From a virus, in IMG/VR virus record IMGVR_UViG_3300012000_000008, positions 1 to 64,000 of that record: a stretch of 64,000 bases of DNA. One strand, given 5' to 3'. Positions 19,501-29,177 of this stretch are shown here, piece by piece. The notes beneath the pieces are model-generated. The model was not told the DNA's origin. It saw only the letters and a list, made by a program, of their open reading frames with translations, and made no database searches. Position numbers and translations under genes: made by a program. Within the stretch, counting starts at the first letter, position 1. Each line of letters begins with the position of its first letter.

Positions 19501-20526
19501 GCAGTTCAAGGCGGGGGCCCCGGGTATGCATTAAATTACTCTTCCGCTTCTATTTTAACTGCCAATTCAGATGGCAGTGTTGTTTATAAAAATTATCAAG
19601 GATTGTCCGGTGCACAATTAGGCATAGGTTTTGATATTACTGGTCTCTTTGGTGCATCAGGCACTGAGACCATTCCAAATTCTATAGCTATTCGCTATGG
19701 ACAAAAAGAAAATTATAGCTTACTGTATAAAACACCCAATCTAACATCTTTTCAAACACCAATTACTTTTTATCAGCAAGTTACAGCAGGAGCACCCAAG
19801 TACAAATTTGCTCTTGTTAGAGTAACTGGCTTGGGCAAAAGAATAATAGTAAAACTAAAAGATAACGCAGAAGATGATTATGTTACTTGTGTTGATTATG
19901 ATTTACCAGCACCCTTAAATGATGCTGTAAGACCTTGTATTTCTTTTAGCACAGGCATGACTGCTGCAAAGTTAGCAATAAAAAGCTTCGACATAAACGG
20001 TTTTTACAATAGTTTAAGCTCATACCCCACACTTCAACCTGCTGTAAATTATGAATATGTTCAGAATAACAACAGCATTGTTTATATTAATAATTTCTCT
20101 ATACCAAATTATATCATAGTAACTACCACAGTTTCTAGTTTTAGTGCTGTTATAGATACTAAAGTTTTAGGTCTAGTAAACAATTATAATGTAAATAGTT
20201 TTGCAAATTGCAATTTAACTCTCATTCCAGGAGTAGGCTTAAGTGCAAACAAAATTACCCTGCCTATCACAAGCAGTGCATATGTTTCTTCTTATTTAAG
20301 CAACATTTATACTTTATATTATTTTAATACAGGGTCGCTTATATTAGGGCTAGCTTTATCTTCAATAAATGTACCGCCTATTACAGCTTACCCACCTGCA
20401 CCACCAACACCACCACCAACACCGCCGCCAACACCTACTCCTACACCTGCAGCAAATAACATATTATTAGAAGATAGTAACCCTCTGCTCTTAGAAAACA
20501 ATCAACCCTTTTTATTGGAGACTTAA
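16501..20526 (+). CDS. Giant leucine-rich-repeat virion adhesin with lectin-like domain
   Basis: A 1341-residue protein. ATG 16501 is chosen over an upstream TTG. Residues of about 130-760 are leucine-rich repeats (for example LRELNLSNTPF, LQQLYVDSTNI), internalin-like with about 21-22 residues per turn. Next comes an Ig-like segment (TLAYGTSATLSAY), then a part resembling L-type lectins (GEGFCISFISD, GGGPGYALNY, about 990-1020). The end is a Pro-Thr linker followed by the tail LLEDSNPLLLENNQPFLLE. LRRs are unusual in phage virions. Likely a receptor-binding or adhesion protein; target unknown. Confidence 0.75.
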   Translation: MATKVFIRYNSPRTSINNCFYAGGYPAGPFPVVQNVDLLFNINDPYTLSAEDTSTSLQNITAVSPIDPATYFDFSLTPRLKYFTTFSDSFNIGSYTSPAPNVYCKDLISFTSQGGTLASNLSGLTALQFADGSSSNSRSLTSTNFNSCSSLVNADFRDNGVKSFNFLGAPSLIIAFIGNNPLSATNISENFVSNLNYRALSGFLDLGLAPKNLPNLYPISSTNLGVNSLTSLSALQNLRLGYNDLTELTIPLLPKLFSLDLTYNTRLSSLTFNSTLFNLEYLYCNNTQLSALNVVQLSALRELNLSNTPFNSITNITNLSSISGLQQLYVDSTNINDLDFSYLPNSFSIESLQASNNPSLSSINPLSLSSINTRGYNLKSLQLNVNTSLSAAAFYTLSALQYLALSRTRLKDVSFAGLSSLRTFESTGNRFLSSFNSTTSLPQLTGCYFTSTGGVHHRALSSFALTGCPLLQEINVNNAPLEYINASNNPSLNLFFSNCNSVPSNEKIIYLNNLTNLKDLYIYNHSNLNTINFANTPNISSFTVAYAQLTSNNIFDNIASNALTEVEVISNKLSGSFDFTRFYNLKNLSVALNSISALQLPSTIEQLIVAYNKLSSLNISSLTALSLVIAQNNNLTALDTSALQKINYIQASSNLLSSINLNSQKLKNVYLNDNFLNYCNFSAATGLQFLATHNNNITSIQPPSGFNASNTFINISSNYLYSDSIDAFIISLCASNALNSVLRYADNTKGRSSYSDSAYIHLSSFRNATFIPNEPAGTVGSPVPIITNISIPSTLAYGTSATLSAYASYLDNFFNVSYGIVNGPGTIASGNILSAYYPGTITLLVSTLSTTQFDPATAEFIVNVPKANISSFISFSGTNAYFYDGSVKSAYPYVQGLSGIAFSTSYFKNSALDVPQDTGTYSVSTYIINPVYEGSATSTLYIFNSATTYTLPATCTSSVVYSPSGYDTKKDLVISFQYACYGNTEIAGEGFCISFISDTQAVQGGGPGYALNYSSASILTANSDGSVVYKNYQGLSGAQLGIGFDITGLFGASGTETIPNSIAIRYGQKENYSLLYKTPNLTSFQTPITFYQQVTAGAPKYKFALVRVTGLGKRIIVKLKDNAEDDYVTCVDYDLPAPLNDAVRPCISFSTGMTAAKLAIKSFDINGFYNSLSSYPTLQPAVNYEYVQNNNSIVYINNFSIPNYIIVTTTVSSFSAVIDTKVLGLVNNYNVNSFANCNLTLIPGVGLSANKITLPITSSAYVSSYLSNIYTLYYFNTGSLILGLALSSINVPPITAYPPAPPTPPPTPPPTPTPTPAANNILLEDSNPLLLENNQPFLLET

Positions 20527-20527
20527 T

Positions 20528-20545
20528 ATAAAGCAGCTGCTTTAT
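20528..20545. repeat. 18-bp perfect palindrome
   Basis: ATAAAGCAGCTGCTTTAT, a perfect inverted repeat in the 37-bp gap between two giant adhesin genes, just before a late promoter motif. It has no loop bases, so it could be a protein-binding site or a weak transcript-end hairpin. Confidence 0.6.
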
Positions 20546-20550
20546 TGAAT

Positions 20551-20559
20551 TATAAATAA
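20551..20559 (+). promoter_or_regulatory. Late-type promoter TATAAATAA
   Basis: A full TATAAATA match plus A, ending 4 nt before ATG 20564; the best match to the T4 late consensus next to a virion gene in this window. Confidence 0.6.
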
Positions 20560-20563
20560 ATTT

Positions 20564-23500
20564 ATGGAGATTTTTAATTTAAATAATAATTGTTTAACTC
20601 CTCTTACTGCAAAATATGCTTATGATGAAGATCTTAAATTAAAAAAAGATGTTCTTTTTACAGAAAATAATTTAAATTTTGTTTTTGAGCAAATATTTAA
20701 AAATTCAAATGATTTTTCTTCTAATAATTATAGTAATTTATATCTGTCCAGAAGAGACAATATAAATGCAAGCGCAAATATTGAACCACTAGAACCTCTT
20801 GCTGATGAAGGGTTTTCTACGTTTCTTGCAGTTAATGCTACCACTGTCTTTACTCCTGCATCACGTTTTTGGGTAGTTCAAGAACCAGCAGAAACAGTTA
20901 ACACTGCTATGCTTGCTGCATCTGGCACACTCACATCAATTGATAACAGATATTTCTTTGAAATATTGTTTCTAGATGATTATACTTGCAAAGTAATACA
21001 TGAAAACGATGGTATAGGCAGATATTTGACTGTTGATTATATAGGCAATTTAGTTTTTGCAAAAGATGCAAATACTGATTATTTGGGTGAAAAAAGCCCC
21101 CAGATTTTTAATTACATTTATGACCGCATAAATGAGCTCATAGTTTTTATAAAAAATGTTAATGATGTAATTTATTATGTTGCTTTTCAGCAGAGCAATG
21201 ATGAATTAATATTAACACCATCACTCACAGGTACTAATTTTTCTTTTACAACTAACTCCATCTTTAAATGTGCTGCAAGATCTGAAACTGCAAATTATAC
21301 TCCTATTAATGACCCATGGCTAGCGTACAAAAAAAATTCATTGAATAATTCTCTTGCTATTAATTCTGCATTAAGCTACGAAAATTCAAATTCAAATGTT
21401 TTAACCAACACCCAATATTTAAATGCTTCAGCAGGAAATATTGATGTAAATCTGCTATCACTTAAAAATACCAACACACCCGAAAATTATCAGTCAAGAA
21501 ACAACCCATTTTTTAATGAAAATAGAACTCTCATGAGAGACTTTAAGAAATTATTCACAGGATCCAATCAACTACTAGGCAACGACAATATTACCATGGG
21601 ATACGAAGCATATACATCCAATATTATCTTAAAAAAAGATAAGATAACTTATTTTCATGTTCCTCAAAATTTTTACCCCTTTCAAAGACTCAATATAAAT
21701 GATGCAGGATTAGCAGAATCAGGATCCATAGCTGGTGATCATCCCTTGAAAAGCGATAAAATTTTTAAGAAAAAAGCTGATTATAGTGATACCAGTTATT
21801 TTGGAAATACCATTGAAGAAAATACAGGCAGCTTCTTGTGTGCCTGGCTCTCAGGAAACAGCAATGTAAATTCTAAACCTATTTGGGTGGATAGATACTA
21901 TAATCCTTCCAAAGTATCTTTCTTTCAAGCTTTAACTACATCAGAGATAAACGCAGTAGAATACATTTCTGTTTTTAATTGCATAGATTCCTTGGTTCCT
22001 GACGATATTACTGTGTTTGACAAACCTTCAGACTTAATCTTTGAGGCAGGTACTTATTATGCCTATCATCACATAGGTGAAAATTTTTGCAATGATTATA
22101 TTAGATCATTAAGCTCAAGTTTAATACAAAAAAACTTTGATTATTATTTTAACTACAATGGAACACCTGCAGAAAATTCTCCCAATCTTACTGAATATGT
22201 TTTCAATAATAATGCTTACAGTGTTACAAATAACTTAAGCTCCATTCAAGATTCAAATGAATTTACCATTATTTTTGATGCATACAATAATAATTGGCTA
22301 TTACCATTTGCATATCAAGTTTTAGGAAATTACTGCAATGATGGTTTTGGGTTGTTTAATTTTAATAATTTAACACCAGCGCTTTTCATTAGTTCACTAT
22401 CATCCATAAAAACAACCAATTTAAATTTAAAAATCCTTGATACACTGGAATTACCTGCATCAGCAAATGCTCTTATTACTTTGGAAGGTTTTGATTTCTT
22501 TTTTGTAATAACTTCAGATGGTTATTTTAGAAAATATAACAATAAAAATGGCTTGGTATACAAAGTTTTTAATAATAGATTTAAAACAATCTATGGTTAT
22601 GATTATGATTCAAAAAATTGCTATGTATTAGGAAAAGATTTATTTTCAAACACTGCATTTTTGTACAAAATTGAATTAGATTCTGGTGAAGTTACACAAA
22701 TATTCACAGGATATTCTTTTTATTTCTTAAATGTTCCATCTAGCAATATTGGCAATTCTAGAACTGTTAATTTCTATAACAATGCATTTTATTTTACTGC
22801 TGGTAGTAAAACTGAAAGAATAGAGGATCAAATATATGCAAAAATTAATAATGGCATATACAAATGGAGTCTGCCTTCTTCAACTAATTATATTTTAGCT
22901 TTTTCTGCTTCCAATTCATTACAGACATTCAATATTGATTTGAGTGGTAACATATGGATTGCTTATGATAACTATAAATTAGCTAAATATGATAGCTCCA
23001 GATCGTTGGTATTATCAGCTGTTTCTCCTCTTACTGGTGCAACCATAAACAACATAAATTTTGGTTATGAATTGAGTAATTCAAGCATTAAACAGAATGT
23101 TTATGTTGCCAGCATCTCAGCAGACAATAGTGCCATTTTTTCCAAATATAATAACGTTGGAAATTTGGAAACTTATAAAATCTATCCAAACAATGGGCCT
23201 GTAAATTTAGATTTTACACAGAATAGATATTTAAGGACTTATATTGCTGAAAGTTACCCTCAAAGCAGTTTAAATTTAAAATTAAAACTCACAAATACTT
23301 ATAATCCTTTGGATGTTCAAAACGTTAACTTAATTTACAATTTAACTGCATTGGATCCAGGTTATCATAATTTTGCTATTAGATTTGATAGCTATGTTGG
23401 TACTCTGCATTTTATAATTGATGGACAAATTGTTAATAGTTCCAAATTTACCCCTAGAAAATATAGTTTTTCTGATCTTATTTACAGGCCATTCTTTTTT

Positions 23501-23890
23501 GGCACAAGCAATTACAGCAACAACATAACTATATCAGAATTTTTAAATAACCCAAGTTTTAATGCTCAAAATTTAACAGTTAAAAATTTCTACCTTTACA
23601 ATCAAGCATTAAATTATTTTGACATAATTTTTCATACACGCTTATCTGAATCAATAGAAGATGTTGTTTTTGATCTGGCCTGTGGCAGAAGAAATTATTT
23701 GGATGAAATAGAAAGATATTTTAAATTTAGAGTTCCAGGCAACAAGAGTGCTCTCATGAATATTATTTTAAGAAACTCAGGTATAAATAATGCTGACTTG
23801 CAAAAAGAAATGGAAAAACGCATATATGCATTGCTTGCTAAAACTGCACCTGCTTACATAAAAATTAATAACATTGAATGGAGTAACTAA
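20564..23890 (+). CDS. Large tail adhesin with propeller-like and LamG-like regions
   Basis: An 1108-residue protein. The centre (about 630-830) has propeller-like strands (DLSGNIWIAYDNYKLAKYD). Residues of about 920-1020 resemble a LamG/concanavalin module (HNFAIRFDSYVGTLHFIIDG, VKNFYLYNQALNYFDI). The last 85 residues (CGRRNYLDEIERYFKF, then PAYIKINNIEW) look like a conserved C-terminal cap. It has its own late promoter and its stop touches the next gene. A fibre or adhesin role is inferred from domains and position. Confidence 0.65.
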   Translation: MEIFNLNNNCLTPLTAKYAYDEDLKLKKDVLFTENNLNFVFEQIFKNSNDFSSNNYSNLYLSRRDNINASANIEPLEPLADEGFSTFLAVNATTVFTPASRFWVVQEPAETVNTAMLAASGTLTSIDNRYFFEILFLDDYTCKVIHENDGIGRYLTVDYIGNLVFAKDANTDYLGEKSPQIFNYIYDRINELIVFIKNVNDVIYYVAFQQSNDELILTPSLTGTNFSFTTNSIFKCAARSETANYTPINDPWLAYKKNSLNNSLAINSALSYENSNSNVLTNTQYLNASAGNIDVNLLSLKNTNTPENYQSRNNPFFNENRTLMRDFKKLFTGSNQLLGNDNITMGYEAYTSNIILKKDKITYFHVPQNFYPFQRLNINDAGLAESGSIAGDHPLKSDKIFKKKADYSDTSYFGNTIEENTGSFLCAWLSGNSNVNSKPIWVDRYYNPSKVSFFQALTTSEINAVEYISVFNCIDSLVPDDITVFDKPSDLIFEAGTYYAYHHIGENFCNDYIRSLSSSLIQKNFDYYFNYNGTPAENSPNLTEYVFNNNAYSVTNNLSSIQDSNEFTIIFDAYNNNWLLPFAYQVLGNYCNDGFGLFNFNNLTPALFISSLSSIKTTNLNLKILDTLELPASANALITLEGFDFFFVITSDGYFRKYNNKNGLVYKVFNNRFKTIYGYDYDSKNCYVLGKDLFSNTAFLYKIELDSGEVTQIFTGYSFYFLNVPSSNIGNSRTVNFYNNAFYFTAGSKTERIEDQIYAKINNGIYKWSLPSSTNYILAFSASNSLQTFNIDLSGNIWIAYDNYKLAKYDSSRSLVLSAVSPLTGATINNINFGYELSNSSIKQNVYVASISADNSAIFSKYNNVGNLETYKIYPNNGPVNLDFTQNRYLRTYIAESYPQSSLNLKLKLTNTYNPLDVQNVNLIYNLTALDPGYHNFAIRFDSYVGTLHFIIDGQIVNSSKFTPRKYSFSDLIYRPFFFGTSNYSNNITISEFLNNPSFNAQNLTVKNFYLYNQALNYFDIIFHTRLSESIEDVVFDLACGRRNYLDEIERYFKFRVPGNKSALMNIILRNSGINNADLQKEMEKRIYALLAKTAPAYIKINNIEWSN

Positions 23891-25482
23891 TGAATATTTC
23901 TGAGGAATTTAATAGCAGTGGCTTGATTTATGATAGATTTTCTAATCAAAGTTTATCTTTACCATATTCTTTTGACTCTATAAAAATACAACCCAATGAT
24001 ACTGTTACATATGATGTTTTAAATTTAAAATATGGTCATTTGTACGACAACTTTTTGTACCTGTATAAAAATTGCAAAATTGCTTCAAATCTTTTGCCTG
24101 TAAGTTCTTCTGCTATTCTTGGGCTTGCTAATGGCCTGGTTTTTGCTTGGTACAACAACTTATCTACATCACAATTTGAACCTGCAACTGGGTCTTTTTT
24201 TGATACTAATGTTTTTTTTGCAATTAATAATAATGAACTGCCAGTTTATAGTATGTTTTTTTCTAATGGATCTATTTTATACGTGCTTAAATCTGATAAA
24301 AATGACACCAGCATAGCACTTACTTTAAGTGCCGATACATACAATACAGAAAAAACAACCAATGTAAATTTTGAAAAAATAGTAAGAATAACAGATGGTC
24401 CTAATAAAACACTTTTAATATTAGATAAAACAGCTAACACTTTGTATCAATATGATGCATCAGGTTTCTATACTAATGATACAGTTCTGCAGAACAGATT
24501 AATCTTCTTGAGATTCATTGGTGGTTTTGGTTCTATTTTAGATAAACTAAGTTTTAATGGTCCCAACGATGTGGTAACATATGGAAAAAACATTTATGTT
24601 CTAGACTCTGGTAACTATTGCATAAAACAGTATGATGAAAATTTAAACTGGAAAAACACATACAGACTTATTAAAGATTTAAAAAATAATAATATTTTAA
24701 AATTAAGAGTAGATGCTACTGGAAACTTCTTTGCACTAACTGATAAAAATAAAATCTTTGTTTATAGTAATAATTTTGAACAAAAATCTGTTTATAATAT
24801 TAATGACCTGGAAGTTAATGAAAATGCTACTGATATTGTTTTCTCTGCATCAGATACCAACATATTTTATATTGTAACAAACCTGAACATTTACAAAAGG
24901 TTTGTGTCCAATTTAAATTTTAACGCTGGAAAATATTTGTTTTACAATTTTAACTACAACAATACTCAAACTATTTCTTGTTTTGCTGCTATTCCTTATT
25001 TAGACGGTGATAAAACTTTAGTTGTCTCTAAAAGTGGATCCACACAAATAATAGGAAGCTTTTTTGACAATAAAAATTTATATGATATTTTAACTATTTC
25101 TGATTTTGATGTTTATAGCTTAGGCAACATAGAAGTGGATTCTGAAGAATATGTGCAAAGCTGGGTAATAAACAAAAGCCTGTCCAAATTAATTTTGAAT
25201 CATATGAGATTAAGAGATCAGATAATTGGTAAGTTTTTATTTGTTAAAGATGCTAATGAAAATACAGTATTTAATTTTACAAGATATTTAACTACAGATG
25301 AAATATCTTCCATTTTGTTTGACAGCAACATTACTAATTTTATTGGGCAAAATGAAGTAGTTTCCAATGCCAGTATTAACAGATGTTTAAAAAACATATA
25401 TTCTATTCAAACTAAATTGTTAACAATATTGAAAGATGAGCAAAACACAGTACCTTATGCAAACTCTACTGTATTTTTATGA
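23890..25482 (+). CDS. Virion protein with beta-propeller-like repeats
   Basis: A 530-residue protein. Residues of about 130-330 show repeated strands of the NHL/YncE sort (GPNDVVTYGKNIYVLDSGNYCIKQYD, LRVDATGNFFALTD). No catalytic motif. The ATG overlaps the previous stop (TAATG), so it probably works with the 1108-residue adhesin. A short minus-strand reading frame at its end is not supported. Confidence 0.6.
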   Translation: MNISEEFNSSGLIYDRFSNQSLSLPYSFDSIKIQPNDTVTYDVLNLKYGHLYDNFLYLYKNCKIASNLLPVSSSAILGLANGLVFAWYNNLSTSQFEPATGSFFDTNVFFAINNNELPVYSMFFSNGSILYVLKSDKNDTSIALTLSADTYNTEKTTNVNFEKIVRITDGPNKTLLILDKTANTLYQYDASGFYTNDTVLQNRLIFLRFIGGFGSILDKLSFNGPNDVVTYGKNIYVLDSGNYCIKQYDENLNWKNTYRLIKDLKNNNILKLRVDATGNFFALTDKNKIFVYSNNFEQKSVYNINDLEVNENATDIVFSASDTNIFYIVTNLNIYKRFVSNLNFNAGKYLFYNFNYNNTQTISCFAAIPYLDGDKTLVVSKSGSTQIIGSFFDNKNLYDILTISDFDVYSLGNIEVDSEEYVQSWVINKSLSKLILNHMRLRDQIIGKFLFVKDANENTVFNFTRYLTTDEISSILFDSNITNFIGQNEVVSNASINRCLKNIYSIQTKLLTILKDEQNTVPYANSTVFL

Positions 25483-25524
25483 TATAAAATGTATAAAACA
25501 ACAAAAACACAATAAATACTTAAA

Positions 25525-26154
25525 ATGGCTACAGTTTCTGTAATAAAACTCAAAGTTCGCAGAGGCACAGACAGTGAAAGAAAACTCATTACTTTGGATA
25601 ATGGTGAGTTGGGCTATGTTACTGATATTTCTTCTAGACGTCTCTTTGTAGGGGATGGTGTCACCCAAGGTGGGCATCCAGCTGGTGCTAGAATTTTTAG
25701 TAATGGCAGTTTCTCATCACCATCTACACTAGCCACTGCCCAAGTGGGTGATTTAGTTTTTAATAATGACGATACTTCTTTGTATGTGCTTACAGGTGTT
25801 GATGCGAATTTCTTTCCTAATTATTCTTCTCCTGGTGCATATACTTTTGTTGGACCAAGAGCAGACAACATAACCATCACAACAAACAGTGGGGTGTTTT
25901 TAGTTGCCAATGGGGGAATTAACGAAAACAAAATAGCATCAACAACCTTTACAAATGGTATTACCGGTGGCAGGGGATTAAAAATTGGTATTAATTATGA
26001 TAATACCAAAATAGTTTATGTTAACAGCAAACTTACTGTTAATGAAGCTTCATTAGTTCTTTCTGCTATTAATGCTTCTTCTTTGCCTACAACTTCACCT
26101 GCCCCTGGATCAAAAATATTATGGAACGATGGAGGTACTGTAAAAGTAGCATAA
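25525..26154 (+). CDS. Tail fibre protein with conserved N-terminal domain
   Basis: A 209-residue protein. Residues of about 6-54 (VRRGTDSERKLITL, GELGYVTD, RRLFVGDGVTQGG) are the N-terminal fibre domain found in many tail fibres (R-G-T-x-x-x-R, GELGY-x-x-D, RLFVGDG). The next gene repeats the same domain, so the two are paralogues and could form a two-part fibre. The start follows AATAAATACTTAAA, a late-motif variant. Confidence 0.8.
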   Translation: MATVSVIKLKVRRGTDSERKLITLDNGELGYVTDISSRRLFVGDGVTQGGHPAGARIFSNGSFSSPSTLATAQVGDLVFNNDDTSLYVLTGVDANFFPNYSSPGAYTFVGPRADNITITTNSGVFLVANGGINENKIASTTFTNGITGGRGLKIGINYDNTKIVYVNSKLTVNEASLVLSAINASSLPTTSPAPGSKILWNDGGTVKVA

Positions 26155-26157
26155 TTT

Positions 26158-27735
26158 ATGGCCATAGAAATTACATCAGATACAATTGTAAAAATTTTAG
26201 TAAGACGAGGTGTTGAAGCTGATAGAGTACAGACTGTTCTTACTGAAGGTGAACTAGGTTACTCTGTAGATACCAGAAGGCTTTTTGTTGGTGATGGATC
26301 AACACTAGGAGGAGTACCTGCAGGTAATATTCATTTAGGATTTACAACCAACAGAAATGCTTACTCATCTTATGCACAAAATGGAGATCAGATTAGTGAC
26401 AGTGGCAAAAACTATGTGTTTCAGAGTGGAAGCTGGAATTCTATTAGCCCTCAATTGTATCTGGAAACAACAACCAACATTCAGAGCATTCAAGAGGATC
26501 AACCCTCAACTAACCGTCTTAGATTAAATCCTGATTCTTTGGGTGCAGGGCTAAGCCTGGATTACAGTATTAATCCAAGTGGTTATCTTAACAATACCAT
26601 TCAAAAACAATATGGTTTGATACAATTTGATGCCAGATATATTTCATTATGTGCATCCAGTAATAGTTTTTATATTGGCAATGTGTTCAATAAACAAATT
26701 AACAACAATTTAAATGCTACTTTGAATGTTGATAGGAATATTTTTGTAAATGATACCAATCCAAACCCATTCCAGATTCAAATTTATGCAAAAGATCCAA
26801 ACGGGACATCCAACAGCTACATAAATGCAGTAAGTGGTGGTCTTGTTATCCGTGGCCAGAATTCAGTGGGACTTTTAAACAATTATAACGCCACCATTTC
26901 ACCTCAAATACAGGTTGCAAACAATGGCCAAGTAATATTTACCCCCAACATTCCTAATCAGAGCTATGGCACACCAGGCAATTTACTCAATGGTATCACC
27001 AGAGTTTTAAGCACTGCATATTTTGATAAAGATGTTCTTGTTGCTGGCACTCTAACAACGTCAATTCTATGTGCTTACAGTACCATAGTTTCTGAAACTA
27101 CTGCTTTGAGTGTAATCAATAGTAGCAATGCAACAGAAACTGCAACAATTGTAAATACCAACCCCAATAATGCGCAAAACATCTTAAGAGTTTCAGGCAA
27201 TTCAGGATCAGGTGTAACACCTTATATGATTGTTAAAGATAGTAACACCACCAGTGGCCCTGGTGTAGTGGCAATTAATGTTGAACCAGGATCTTTTGAT
27301 ACATATTCATTATTGCTTTCAGGCAGCTTAGGAGTCAATTCAATAGGAGTTCCCAATGGTACGGACAAAGCTTACATCAGATCCAGTGACATTACTCTAG
27401 TTGGAGGCTCTGCAGGAACAGGCACAGTAACTGTGAGTGGCAATTTAAGAACTTCACAGGACATAATTGCATTCTCTACATCTGATATTTCATTAAAAGA
27501 AAACATAAAACCAATTAGTAATGCATTAATAAAACTTAAAAAATTAAATGGTGTGCATTTTAAATGGAAAGATGGTACTGTTTACAACGGTGAAGACTAT
27601 GGAGTAATTGCACAAGAAGTTGAACATATAATGCCTGAAATAGTTATCACCAGAGCAAATGGTAAGAAAGCAGTTAGATATGAAAAATTAATACCATTAA
27701 TTATTGAAGCTATTAAAGAAATAGGAGATAGATAA
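26158..27735 (+). CDS. Tail fibre with C-terminal S74 intramolecular chaperone
   Basis: A 525-residue fibre. The N-terminal domain (8-55, VRRGVEADR, GELGYSVD, RRLFVGDGSTLGG) matches that of the preceding gene. The last 80 residues (SDISLKENIKPI, then NGEDYGVIAQEVEHIMPEIV, ending LIPLIIEAIKEIGDR) are a peptidase S74 chaperone domain, which trimerises the fibre and then cleaves itself off just before the S-x-x-S-L-K-E-N motif. The middle is beta-rich. It starts 3 nt after the previous stop. Probably a receptor-binding trimer. Confidence 0.9.
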   Translation: MAIEITSDTIVKILVRRGVEADRVQTVLTEGELGYSVDTRRLFVGDGSTLGGVPAGNIHLGFTTNRNAYSSYAQNGDQISDSGKNYVFQSGSWNSISPQLYLETTTNIQSIQEDQPSTNRLRLNPDSLGAGLSLDYSINPSGYLNNTIQKQYGLIQFDARYISLCASSNSFYIGNVFNKQINNNLNATLNVDRNIFVNDTNPNPFQIQIYAKDPNGTSNSYINAVSGGLVIRGQNSVGLLNNYNATISPQIQVANNGQVIFTPNIPNQSYGTPGNLLNGITRVLSTAYFDKDVLVAGTLTTSILCAYSTIVSETTALSVINSSNATETATIVNTNPNNAQNILRVSGNSGSGVTPYMIVKDSNTTSGPGVVAINVEPGSFDTYSLLLSGSLGVNSIGVPNGTDKAYIRSSDITLVGGSAGTGTVTVSGNLRTSQDIIAFSTSDISLKENIKPISNALIKLKKLNGVHFKWKDGTVYNGEDYGVIAQEVEHIMPEIVITRANGKKAVRYEKLIPLIIEAIKEIGDR

Positions 27736-27736
27736 A

Positions 27737-28393
27737 GTGGCTGCCGGTAATTTACCTACATCCGGCCCTGTAAGTTTTGGTGCAACAGCTGCTGCTGATA
27801 GTAGTTTAAATAATTTTGTAAATGTAAAAAGAATTACAGCCACCAATACAGCTAATACATCTCTTTCTTCTCTTATATATTATTTTGAAAATTATGTTAA
27901 ACCGCCTGGTGATCCAAGCAATGTTTTAATTCCCGGTCCTCCTTATGCTATTTCTGAAACAAGAAACTTAGAGATTATGGTGTTCCGTGTTTCCATTAAA
28001 AATGAATCTACCTCCACTTATGGAAATAATGATGATGCTGGTGTTTATGTTCAAGTACTTACACCTGCTGGAAGAAACTATAATTTAAGCTGCACAGGTC
28101 TTGGCAGCACAACAGTAGCTGCTGGAGCAACCTATCTTTTTGGCGGTTACAGTGGTGCATGGGATGCTAGTGCAACAAAAACTGTTACAATACAAGATGC
28201 TACAACTCTTGCAACAATGACTATAGATATTACACCAGCTTATTCTACTGGTCAATCATATTCTACTTCAACTAGTACAGTAGCTGCACCTGCAGGCACA
28301 ATTTATAATACCACAAACCCCAGTGTTGCAGGATCTGATTATCAAACTTTTTACAGTGGAAAATTAGACCCCTCAGGGAGACCAAATGGATAA
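27737..28393 (+). CDS. Virion-associated protein of unknown function
   Basis: A 218-residue Ala-, Ser- and Thr-rich protein with a GTG start one base after the fibre stop. A GGAGA sequence 11 nt upstream is one of the few clear Shine-Dalgarno sites here. The sequence looks like a single beta domain (GVYVQVLTPAGRNYNL, TVTIQDATTLATMTID). It may be a fibre accessory or tip; I do not recognise the family. Confidence 0.6.
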   Translation: MAAGNLPTSGPVSFGATAAADSSLNNFVNVKRITATNTANTSLSSLIYYFENYVKPPGDPSNVLIPGPPYAISETRNLEIMVFRVSIKNESTSTYGNNDDAGVYVQVLTPAGRNYNLSCTGLGSTTVAAGATYLFGGYSGAWDASATKTVTIQDATTLATMTIDITPAYSTGQSYSTSTSTVAAPAGTIYNTTNPSVAGSDYQTFYSGKLDPSGRPNG

Positions 28394-29177
28394 TATTATT
28401 TTAATGCAGGAAAAAGCTAAAACTTTTATTGTTAAAGTATTTTATGATAAAAGCGGATATGATTCATTTTTGTATTTTACAAACAATGGCACAGTTATAG
28501 AAAAAAGCAATTTGGAAGATAAAAAATGTTGTTTTTTTAACTTAATTAATAACAATTTTTTAGAGATTGATTCAAAAAATATAACAGGGTTTGAAGTTGA
28601 GCATATTTCATTTAATAGTTATTGTAACCCAGAAAAAACAACAGAGTCTGAATTAATTGAACAAAAAAATAAAATTTATAATTTTATAGATACAATTAAT
28701 AAGAAAATTAATTATGATTATGAAAACTTTTTTTATGTGAAGCAATTTCTAGATGAAAGCACTTTTTGTAGTAGATTTGCTTTAGAGTTTGATCAAATTA
28801 ATGATAAAGATGCTTATATAAAAGAATTGTCTTTTTTAAAAAACACATCGCGCAATTTCAAAACTACCTTTATTATTAAAAAATTTGGACTATCAAGCAA
28901 TAAGTTTGATTCAGTAGATAATATTGAATTAGAAGGTTTTAAAGCAAATTGGTTGCAGTACATTAATAACTTTGCAGCCATATTTATTGAATACTTAAAA
29001 ACAGAAAATAATAAAATTACTGATAATGATATCGACTATAAAAAAGAAATGGATAATTTAGTTAGTGAAATAGAAAAAGATATAAAAAATGTTAATCTTT
29101 CTGGTGCTAAAACAATTAATGAAGCATTGAGTCTCTGGCCTGTTTTAATTTCTCCCCCACCATTTTTTATTGAATAA
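28386..29177 (+). CDS. Protein of unknown function at the end of the fibre operon
   Basis: A 263-residue charged, helix-rich protein. It ends in ALSLWPVLISPPPFFIE, where the L-W-P-x-L-x-x-P-P motif looks conserved. The start overlaps the previous gene by 8 nt and has AGGGAG upstream, so it is coupled to the fibre operon; the glycosyltransferase island starts at its stop codon (TAATG). Fibre assembly or attachment is a guess from position only. Confidence 0.55.
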   Translation: MDNIILMQEKAKTFIVKVFYDKSGYDSFLYFTNNGTVIEKSNLEDKKCCFFNLINNNFLEIDSKNITGFEVEHISFNSYCNPEKTTESELIEQKNKIYNFIDTINKKINYDYENFFYVKQFLDESTFCSRFALEFDQINDKDAYIKELSFLKNTSRNFKTTFIIKKFGLSSNKFDSVDNIELEGFKANWLQYINNFAAIFIEYLKTENNKITDNDIDYKKEMDNLVSEIEKDIKNVNLSGAKTINEALSLWPVLISPPPFFIE

